DNA from: Lawsonia intracellularis PHE/MN1-00
GTDB lineage: Bacteria > Desulfobacterota > Desulfovibrionia > Desulfovibrionales > Desulfovibrionaceae
Reading direction: 5' to 3'
Assembly (NCBI RefSeq): GCF_000055945.1
Contig: NC_008013.1
Span: forward strand, 1-39,794
Length of the DNA stretch: 39,794 nucleotides
Below are positions 26,181-33,664 of the stretch, piece by piece. How positions within the stretch are numbered: the stretch's first letter is position 1; each line of letters opens with the position of its first letter. Under the pieces are notes generated by a model. It saw nothing but the letters and a program-made list of their open reading frames with translations, was not told the origin of the DNA and made no database searches. Both the position numbers and the translations under genes were made by a program.

Positions 26181-27260
26181 TTATTCCAAATGCAAAGGAG
26201 GAAACCCTACTCCATATAAATATGTTGTAGAGGTATCCAGACCTAACGATTGTAATGCATCATTACGTTCTTGCTGTGGTAATGTCCTAGTTACTAATCT
26301 ACAGCCTAAACACATTTTGTTTTTATAGAGTTCAAACCTATTATTTATTGTATTACGTATTAATGTTACACGTTCATTATGCCAAATCTTATCAAGGTCC
26401 CATAATTCTTCTTCAGCTATGGAAATGTTTGGTTCACCATAACAGCAATATGTTATACATCTTTTCCCTTTTGAGTCTAAGTGTAACCATATATATATAT
26501 ATGGATGAAAGCAAATACTAGCATTACTATTATTTTTAGAAATATACTGTAATTCAATATTTTTTGTTTTTGCATATGATAACAATTTTTTTAAATCTAT
26601 TACCTTTGTAATATCACACCATGAATCATCTGGTAGTGTATAATCAAACTTATGGACAGGTGGTATATAAAAACCTATTCTTACAGCGTTAAAGCCATAA
26701 TAACTTGCAACATCTATTAACGGATAAATATCATCTAACACTTCCTTACAAGCAATGAGCCCTAACTGCACATACATATTGCTAGGTTTCATCTTACTTA
26801 GTAACTCAAAATTTCTCATTGCCCTTTTATAAGAGCCCTTATAAATGATATTTTCATATGTTTTTTTCCTTATAGCATTTTGATATATATACTTTATCTA
26901 CACATTGAATTGTTGCAGATAAATTTTTCCCATATAAATTTAATCCATTTGTATATAACATAATAGATGCATCTGGAGCGTATCTTCTAATAATATCAAT
27001 AATAGCTGGATATTGATGATGCATTAAAGCTTCACCATTTCCACATATGACAATTTCCTTTGTATATTTTAACCATGTCATCCGTTTAACAACTTCAAGA
27101 GGAATTTCAACAGGATGATGCCTTGCCTCTTTAGGTTAAAAAAACAAAAACGACATCGTTGTTGACATATATTAGTAAGACTTAAGGTAACAAAAGAAGG
27201 TACTGGGGGGATTTCAACATTAATATCACCACTATCTAAAATAGGAAAAGATACACTCAT
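26181..27260 (-). pseudogene. radical SAM enzyme (third copy), two frameshifts
   Basis: Three consecutive minus-strand pieces make one protein of about 360 residues. Piece 1 (27078-27260) carries TNICQQRCRFCFF (C-x3-C-x2-C). Piece 2 (26854-27081) continues as HHPVEIPLEVVKRMTWLKYT, ICGNGEALMHHQYP and YTNGLNLYG. Piece 3 (26181-26819) continues YENIIYKGSYKRAMRNFELL and ends with CLGCRLV. The first break is near 27130-27136 (one base lost in AACCT, restoring PKEARHH). The second is an extra A in a run near 26893 (restoring SNAIRKKTYEN). It carries a (AT)7 tract. It converges on the intact plus arm with a 6-bp gap and was probably a third radical SAM step of the same system. Confidence 0.85.
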
Positions 27261-27327
27261 TTGAGCTCCTTTTGTCTATGTAATATTAGTGCATGATACC
27301 TTTATAAACCTAATTTATAATTATTAT

Positions 27328-27391
27328 ATTCTATTAAATTAAAATATTACAATAGATCACATTAAATTAACTAATTTTAATTTAATAGAAT
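27328..27391. repeat. 18-bp inverted repeat upstream of the third radical SAM gene
   Basis: Arms at 27328-27345 and 27374-27391 are perfect 18-bp complements (ATTCTATTAAATTAAAAT), with a 28-base spacer. It lies in the upstream region of the broken radical SAM gene. Purpose unknown. Confidence 0.5.
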
Positions 27392-27406
27392 TATATTATA
27401 GAACTA

Positions 27407-27472
27407 AAAGGTATAAATATATTAAGTGTGATAACTACGTGTAATTATCACACTTAATATATTTATACCTTT
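27407..27472 (-). terminator. 28-bp perfect hairpin downstream of the symporter gene
   Basis: Arms at 27407-27434 and 27445-27472 pair perfectly over 28 bp with a 10-base loop. It is placed 76 bp after the symporter stop on the minus strand, so it may end that transcript and insulate the radical SAM gene. No long T-run follows. A second, 10-bp hairpin (27483-27492/27503-27512) lies between it and the gene. Confidence 0.5.
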
Positions 27473-27547
27473 ACTTCATAGTTATGGATAATCTAATTTA
27501 TAATTATCCATACATAAATTTTATGGAATGAAAAAATAATATATTAA

Positions 27548-28714
27548 CTAGATACTTAATTGATATTTTGTTTTTTGCATATAAGATAACATTTTATCAA
27601 TTAATTTTGCAAAAGCTCCATTACCTAAAACATTTGCTGCAGTAATCACTGGATCAAATAAAATATAAAGAGCTGTAATTAATGATAACATTTCTGAATT
27701 AAAACCTAAATAACTTTCAAGCAGTGGAAGCATAACAATGATTCCACCTCCTGGGACGGCTACAACAGAAAACTTTGCAAGGATAAAATAAAAAATAAAA
27801 ACTATATAAGTTACTAAAGACGGCTCCTCTATACCAAAACCTTTTAATATAGCATAAGCTAAAATAGGTATTGCAAAACAATCACCAATAAGGTGAATGT
27901 TAATTGTTGCTGGAACTACAGCACGAACAACATCTTTATTCTTTGTATTACTTTCTAATCCCATAATCAAAAGTGGCATACTTGCAGCACTAGACATAGT
28001 ACTAAAACCACTTATCACAGCAGGAAAGACTCTTTTAATATTATTAAAAACCCTTATAAAAGAAAACTTATTTAATAATAGATAACAGATAATAATATAT
28101 GTAAACTGACTGATAGCAATCAAAGAAAAAATTAAAGCATATTCTTTAGTAAGTAGTTCTAATATACCATCATGCTGCATTTTTATAACAAATCCTACAA
28201 CAAATAATGGAACAAAAAATATAAAATTATTTAAAAAGCTTTCTATATATATTTCAATAGTCACTGCAAGTTGTTCTGCTTTCTTTGGGAAAAATGTAGA
28301 TGCAAAGATACCTAGTATAACACCAGTAATCATTGCATCACTATTCGAAATAATATTTGGTAAATGTAATAACCATAATGTAGTAAGATTATCTATATTA
28401 TGAAATTGTAACTTAGCTAAATCAGAACTATATATCCATATCCCAATATAATGACTAATAAAGGTTGATAAAAAATTAGAGCAACACACAAAAACAACTA
28501 TTATTCCTATAACTTTAGTCGCATTTCTAGATAGAATAACAGATGCTTTAAATAATAAACTAAATATAATGAAAGGAAGTATAAACAATATAATAGACTT
28601 TATACTTAAGCTAATAGAATATAAAAGTTGCTTTATATATAAAGGGATAATAGGGCTTAGTAAAACTATAAATATAATCATTATTGCCATAATAAAAGGC
28701 ATCTTACGAAACAT
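27548..28714 (-). CDS. dicarboxylate/amino acid:cation symporter (DAACS family)
   Basis: 388 residues, ATG at 28714, about eight or nine hydrophobic helices. Family signatures: SGFSTMSSAASMPLLIMGLE (the serine-rich re-entrant loop), AVVPATINIHLIGDCFAIPI, VVAVPGGGIIVMLPLLE, and LFDPVITAANVLGNGAFA (the D-P-x-x-T-x-x-N-V-x-G substrate/cation motif). These inner-membrane proteins take up glutamate, aspartate, serine/threonine or C4-dicarboxylates with Na+ or H+. For an intracellular bacterium it would import host metabolites. It is expressed alone. It is a slightly short member (families are usually 400-430 residues). Substrate not fixed by sequence. Confidence 0.85.
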   Translation of the reverse strand: MFRKMPFIMAIMIIFIVLLSPIIPLYIKQLLYSISLSIKSIILFILPFIIFSLLFKASVILSRNATKVIGIIVVFVCCSNFLSTFISHYIGIWIYSSDLAKLQFHNIDNLTTLWLLHLPNIISNSDAMITGVILGIFASTFFPKKAEQLAVTIEIYIESFLNNFIFFVPLFVVGFVIKMQHDGILELLTKEYALIFSLIAISQFTYIIICYLLLNKFSFIRVFNNIKRVFPAVISGFSTMSSAASMPLLIMGLESNTKNKDVVRAVVPATINIHLIGDCFAIPILAYAILKGFGIEEPSLVTYIVFIFYFILAKFSVVAVPGGGIIVMLPLLESYLGFNSEMLSLITALYILFDPVITAANVLGNGAFAKLIDKMLSYMQKTKYQLSI

Positions 28715-28794
28715 ATTTCCCCCTTTGGAAATATTTATTATTTACGTGTAAAATATGGAAAAATTAAATAGTTTTAGGAATGATAAAAGACGCT

Positions 28795-28817
28795 TACCGG
28801 CATAAGCCGGTAGTTTT
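28795..28817 (+). terminator. GC-rich hairpin with T-run upstream of the symporter
   Basis: TACCGGC-ATAA-GCCGGTA then GTTTTTAT: a compact 7-bp GC-rich stem and tetraloop, unusual in this AT-rich region. In plus orientation it has the form of a terminator, yet no plus-strand gene precedes it. It may end a transcript of lost genes, or act on the symporter leader when read on the minus strand. Confidence 0.5.
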
Positions 28818-29933
28818 TATAAAAAAAAGAGGAATAATATTACATAAAGGGAAAAACATCTGTTAACCTACTATTATACTAAAAACATCTTTCTTAAAGG
28901 AGCATAAACATAAAAGAATGTCAAAAGCTTTTTCAAAAAAAAATTTGAAACTTACTGTCTAATATTATTAAATCTATTCACAGTTAAAACTCTTATATAT
29001 ACTTTTATATTTTTTATAACTAAATATAATCCATCACAAAATATAAAGGATATAACTGTTAAGTAGAATAAAACAATATTTTCCCATCATCACAAACTAT
29101 GTATTGATAAAATTAGTTGTAAAAATTTAACTTCCCCTATTTTAAAAAACTCCTGACAAAACAATATAAGGCATCAAAAAACTACTAAGCAATGCCATCC
29201 TTTTCTTAAAAAGAAGAAAAAAGTTCTCTTTATATCTAATTAAATTAACAAAAAATTTTTTAATTATTTCTTATTGTCTTATTCCCATTGGTTATACACA
29301 GTTATTAAATTCTATAGAATTATATATGAATAGTTATCAATTTATAATTGCTACCTGTACCTATTAATATATATCTATGTAAACTAATTAATAACTATTC
29401 ATCAACTATATGTAAGTTAATCACTAATAATTCCTAACTAACACTAAATGTTGGATAGAAAGTATAACCTTTCTATTTCAATTCCCCATAAATTAATATA
29501 AGCTGATTCTAACTGAGAATATATTGATATTTCTTATCAAATCAATATGATAGTATCATATGTATTATAAATATTATATAATGTGTTAGGGATGAAAATG
29601 TGCTTATCTTAAAAATTAGTGCTAACTAAGATAGGTTACTGAGAACCTATAATATAACTTTTCTACATATAAACATAAAAGATTACTTTTTTAGTTGGGA
29701 ATAGTGTTGGGATACATAAAAAATTTATAATTAGACTTTTTAAAAATTTACTAATAATATAAATAGTTAGAAAATATATTATGTAACTATATCGTTGGAT
29801 TAAGAATCCAAGAATACAATTAGCTAACTATATACAATATATCATCTAGATAGATAATTTTTAATGAAGCCACTCCCGCAGTATATATTTTACCCAATCA
29901 TATTCCCTTCCCAACGGTTACTTAAAAAGCCTC

Positions 29934-30107
29934 TCATTCATTATCACCTTCTACTTCAAAAATATCAGTTACATACTGTAGTAATAATACATTCCTATCA
30001 TTATACATCCCACTAATACGACTTAACACTTCATCTATATTTTTAAAATATACTCAAAGCCCATATTATACTTCAATAAATATATACCATACGTTAAAGC
30101 AAATAAC
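29934..30107 (-). pseudogene. broken gene fragment, unknown family
   Basis: On the minus strand, with one frame change, a coherent sequence reads LKYNMGFEYILK, then NIDEVLSRISGMYNDRNVLL and QYVTDIFEVEGDNE before a TGA stop overlapping a further ATG. No start is identified. It resembles small phage structural or regulatory proteins, but I cannot name the family. Confidence 0.35.
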
Positions 30108-30486
30108 TATTTATTTATATAAAAAGTAGTTACTTTTAGTTAGCAATAATATACAATGTTTTTATTCTATAAACAGTTTGTTAGATGATGTTATTTAATA
30201 AAATTATATTAGTTGAATATGTAGATAACGGCATAAAAATACAGCAAGTATAATTGATAGATACATAAAAAAGACAGATGTTATTTATTGAAGAGAACTA
30301 CATATCGATATCTAGACTAATAAAAACGGTCAACATGTTTCAATACTAGAAATAATCATTAATAATGTTCTATTTGTAAAGATTGAAACAGAAGACACCT
30401 CTGAAGCTCCAAATGAAATTTTAATACACTATGCCTTTCATCCCCCTACCATGGGAGTAAATTCTATCCCTTTTTGGTTAGAAAAC

Positions 30487-30856
30487 TTATTTAACTATAT
30501 TTTGTTTACTTATTCTTTTCTCATATTTTTTTGTATACAATTCTATAGCGTTTTTAATATCTTCCTCCTGTGATTCTAAGTACGAATCTATTATATGTAT
30601 AATAAACTTTTTAATTGTTGAATAATCCCAATTGCAAGCGCTCTAATAGTTTCTATTTGTGACTTATAAACAGCAAAGGTTATTTTTTATTTCTTCTTCT
30701 GAATTAAAATTGATTTTCCCCCTTTCTCACTGTTTAAGCTCACCTTCATCTATAATCTCACTTTCTTTATCTTTTAATGTATCAGATGAAAGATTTTAAA
30801 TTCTCAAGAGTTAAATAACGTATGTAAAAAAATACAATAGAGCTTATTCTAGCCAT
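30487..30856 (-). pseudogene. broken gene, at least three disruptions, unknown family
   Basis: ATG at 30856 opens MARISSIVFFYIRYLTLENL. Changing frame gives KESEIIDEGELK, GGKINFNSEEEIKNN, FAVYKSQIETIRALAIGIIQ and finally IIDSYLESQEEDIKNAIELY, then TKKYEKRISKQ and a stop at 30487-30489. The pieces are in order and look like one protein of about 120 residues, mostly helical and charged. The size and position beside the holin-like remnant suggest a phage gene, but no domain is recognised. Confidence 0.5.
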
Positions 30857-30989
30857 TTTTATATTATATAAGATACATAATTTTGTTATACTTTTTACAT
30901 AAATGACTACTGACAGTAATCATTAGTGACATTTTCTTTTTTTTCATGTAATAATTAACCTAACTTATAGATTTCTTAGGGGAGAAGTA

Positions 30990-31281
30990 ATGATGTTAGG
31001 TCGCATGTTAGGTAGTCTATTAGGAAAATTTTTTGATAAAGTTTTTCCTGACCGCTCAACACATTGAAGTTCAAAGTACAGTTAATGAAGCAGAGCTTTA
31101 AGGTATACTTACTTCTATCCTTAGTTTATGAAGAAACTTTTTAGGATGGGTTTTGGCCATTGCTTTTTCCTGGGAAGAAATAGGGCAACTCATGGTCATA
31201 CCAGTGTTTCTCCTGATATAGGGAATAAACTCTTAAAATTTCAATTAAAGCAGATTAGCACATTATTGCTAGGAAAATGTT
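30990..31281 (+). pseudogene. phage holin-like remnant (three-TM holin type)
   Basis: ATG at 30990 after GGGGAGAAG. The first frame reads MMLGRMLGSLLGKFFDKVFP then stops at 31065. Other frames continue with EVQSTVNEAEL, ILTSILSL, FLGWVLAIAFSWEEIGQLMVIPVF, which is hydrophobic, and PDIGNKLLKFQLKQISTLLL, then stop. At least two to three indels or stops. The layout (N-terminal amphipathic part, hydrophobic W-E-x-I-G segment, terminal L-L-L-G) recalls 3-TM holins of phages and gene-transfer agents. The next gene is a small TM protein, as in lysis modules. Confidence 0.45.
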
Positions 31282-31300
31282 AAGGTTAGGATGGTAAAGT

Positions 31301-31633
31301 ATGGATGAAAAAACAGGAACAATGTGGTCTAAAGTTAAGTATGGATTAGGGAAAGTGTTCATAGGTCTTTCTGTCTATTTAGTTGTTTCTGTAGTCACAG
31401 CATTATTCACCAATCTCATCTTATTAAATCGTATGGATGAACGTGTTCAAGCTATAGAGTATTCTTATAAGCAACAGGACAAAAATTTTGCAAGTGATTT
31501 ACGGAGTTATGAGTCTTGGTTGAAAGCAATTACACAAAAGGTAGATGTATTACAACCACGTGTGATCCAAGTAGAAGCTAGAGTTGAGTATACACAACAC
31601 TGTCTTGAAGAATTAAAAAAGAGGTTGAATTGA
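31301..31633 (+). CDS. small TM plus coiled-coil protein (lysis-module type?)
   Basis: 110 residues, ATG at 31301 with AGGATGG upstream, intact amid debris. Residues 18-43 form one hydrophobic helix (VFIGLSVYLVVSVVTALF). After it, about residues 46-110 have a heptad-like pattern (VQAIEYSYKQQDKNF; VIQVEARVEYTQHCLEELKK), so a membrane-anchored coiled coil facing the periplasm or cytoplasm. It follows the holin-like remnant by 20 bp, so it may be an accessory lysis or spanin-like protein from the same ancient phage. No family recognised. Its survival may be chance or selection. Confidence 0.65.
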   Translation: MDEKTGTMWSKVKYGLGKVFIGLSVYLVVSVVTALFTNLILLNRMDERVQAIEYSYKQQDKNFASDLRSYESWLKAITQKVDVLQPRVIQVEARVEYTQHCLEELKKRLN

Positions 31634-31691
31634 TATAGGTTGAAAGTAGTTTGAAAATGCTACGAAAAAATGTGTTAAGGTAGTCTTTGTA

Positions 31692-31970
31692 ATGTATTGG
31701 TGGCGTGTAAATTCCCAATAGAATAGAGTTGTTACTGTTTATTATCAATCATCTGATCTAGTTGCATATGAGTATCCCTTTGATTCATATGTAACTTATT
31801 TTCAAAGACTCCTCATAGACAAAAAGTCTATGAAAATATCTTCAAAAAAGAAGGTGTTTTTTAGAAAATTTATTATTAAACGTATCCTCCCTCTTTGTAC
31901 TTTAGAGCTTAAGGGTAAAAATATATTATATGATACTGTCCCCCGTAAGTCTCTTAGTATAATTTTTTGA
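31692..31970 (+). pseudogene. hypothetical gene with early in-frame TAG
   Basis: ATG at 31692 reads MYWWRVNSQ, meets TAG at 31719-31721 and continues in the same frame as NRVVTVYYQSSDLVAYEYPF, then SYVTYFQRLLIDKKSMKISS and a basic stretch to a TGA at 31968-31970 (about 92 codons overall). The part after the stop is free of further stops and looks protein-like. Family unknown. Confidence 0.4.
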
Positions 31971-32013
31971 ATTTGATTGAGGATAAAGTCAAGATATTAT
32001 AATTGGTGGTGAC

Positions 32014-32115
32014 ATGAAAGAGATTATAAATGGCCTTTTAAGCCTTATTGTTTTATTGATTTGTTCTCCGATCTTATTAATATCTATACTTATTTTTTTA
32101 TTGGCTTATTTTTAA
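32014..32115 (+). CDS. 33-residue single-TM peptide
   Basis: ATG at 32014, stop TAA at 32113-32115. The sequence starts MKEIINGLLSLIVLL and is hydrophobic to the end (LIFLLAYF). The only ribosome-binding signal is a weak GGTGGTG. It could be a real membrane peptide or the head of a longer broken gene, since the next frames are also hydrophobic. Confidence 0.3.
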   Translation: MKEIINGLLSLIVLLICSPILLISILIFLLAYF

Positions 32116-32553
32116 TATTTTTTTCTGTTGGAATAATATCAATTTCAAATATTATTTTGGAACATTTTCAAAAATCAGGATAGCTGTGACAGATTATACA
32201 AAGAACTATCTTCGTGCAAAGAATAAATATTTTCTGGAATGTGTTAGACAGTCTAAAAAAAAAAAAAGCAACATATCAGACCAAATAATAATCATATTTC
32301 ACTAGCTTTCCTGTCTGTTGAAATTCTTTCTTCTTTGTAAGAACAGATCCATAAGAAGAATCCTCAAGCTCATAAAATAATTGCTGTACATGCTTTTCAA
32401 CTTCTTCCTGTGTTTTTACTTCTCCTCTTTTAATTTGTTCTGCACCTTCATATTTAATATAGCTACAATATAAACATTATTGCTTATAAGTAAAAGTTTT
32501 AAAAGGATTATAAGATATTAGACATAGCTATATTACCAAAACAACCTGAAAGT

Positions 32554-32730
32554 ATGACTTTGCCTTTTACTACAACTGGTTATTATACAGGAGTTAGCCC
32601 TGCTGAGAACGACAGATATACAGCTGATAATTCCCTTCTGTTGAGTCTACATGAGATGGTAATTGACCAAAATGGACAGGTAATACATGAATCTAAAGAA
32701 AGATTCTTATGCTCAAGAAAACTGACCTAA
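32554..32730 (+). pseudogene. gene fragment, phage-structural-like
   Basis: An open frame from at least 32512 reads DIAILPKQPES, then from ATG 32554 MTLPFTTTGYYTGVSPAEND and LLLSLHEMVIDQNGQVIHES to TAA at 32728-32730. With frame changes it seems to go on as GATYKNLSLIWEQA and SYNKPNKEQKDILTKQINK near 32735-32860. The Thr/Gly-rich start and polar body would fit a phage tail or head protein, but no family is recognised. Preceded by a 13-A run at 32255-32267. Confidence 0.35.
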
Positions 32731-33441
32731 GGGGGCAACCTATAAAAATTTGTCTCTTATATGGGAGCAAGCATAGAGCATTACTAGGGGGAGCTATAAC
32801 AAGCCAAATAAAGAACAAAAAGATATATTAACAAAACAAATAAATAAAATGCTGTTAAAATTGTAGGATATAAATATTGATATTCGCTAGTTAGAGAGGA
32901 AAGTGATTAGAATAACAGTAATAAATAATGATAACAGCAAGTTACAAGAGTTAAATAGAAATGAAGAGGTTATTAATAAACTAAATGTATTATGATTTTA
33001 ACTGATTAATAAAACTAAATAATAAATTATACTATAAAGTTATCTAACGGTTTATAATACGTTTGTAATAATCTTTATAAGTTTGATAATTCATAATAAG
33101 AACTAAAAAAAATTATTATCGTATAATTTATTATTTAACTTTGAATAAATACAATACCTGTTATCTAACAACTTAATTGTCTTTTTGTATAATTTTTTAT
33201 TGTTTTTATAGATATTAAATAGTTACTTATTATAATAAGTTGTTTTATATACTTTCTAGTTATTCAATAGTAGCTATTGCTATATTTAATATAATAGTAT
33301 TATTGACTTAATAAGTAATATATAATATTATTTGATATATTTTAATCTAGTTCTAGTCAATAAAAAATCTTTAACAACGCACTAGAGTAACTAGTAAAAT
33401 CTGACACCAAACAAGTGTTAATTACTTAACTAGCTAAGCTA

Positions 33442-33476
33442 GTTAGATAGTTTTTTGTGCTTTTGGTAACACTAAA
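33442..33476 (+). repeat. 35-bp inverted repeat, left copy
   Basis: Matches the reverse complement of 38347-38381 at 30 of 35 positions, with exact blocks GTTAGA, AGTTTTTT and GGTAACACTAAA. Similarity continues weakly on both sides. The pair brackets the autotransporter and recombinase genes. Confidence 0.6.
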
Positions 33477-33664
33477 TTAAATAAAATGACACCATAAGAA
33501 ATAATATATATCCTTTTCTTCTTTTTTAGAAAGAAGAAGTTTTTAACGATAGTAAAACTATTTATTATTAATACTAACTATAATTAATCTATTATTAAGA
33601 TATAACAAAATATTATACATTTTTTTTTATAAAAACTAGGTTAGATTTATAAATCTATATAAGT

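Larger units (their letters stand above)
28818..33664. other. decayed zone, mostly non-coding
   Basis: Nearly 5 kb with one intact ORF of moderate size (31301) and several coherent but broken frames on both strands (listed separately). The parts without listed features (28818-29933, 30108-30486, 32731-33441) are AT-rich with no supported gene. Near 29800-29840 a plus frame reads NPRIQLANY, similar to HPRIQLSDF in the small protein at 36608. A frame at about 30380-30550 (SEAPNEILIHYAFHPPTMG) is open but has no start. I read the zone as relics of phage-like and other genes. Confidence 0.6.

Noticed and set aside
26854-27081. Three separate small genes in place of the third radical SAM gene
   Set aside because: Frames join exactly into one radical SAM protein when two one-base indels are corrected.
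32255-32267. 13-A run as a phase-variable tract
   Set aside because: It lies in decayed DNA with no intact gene reading through it.
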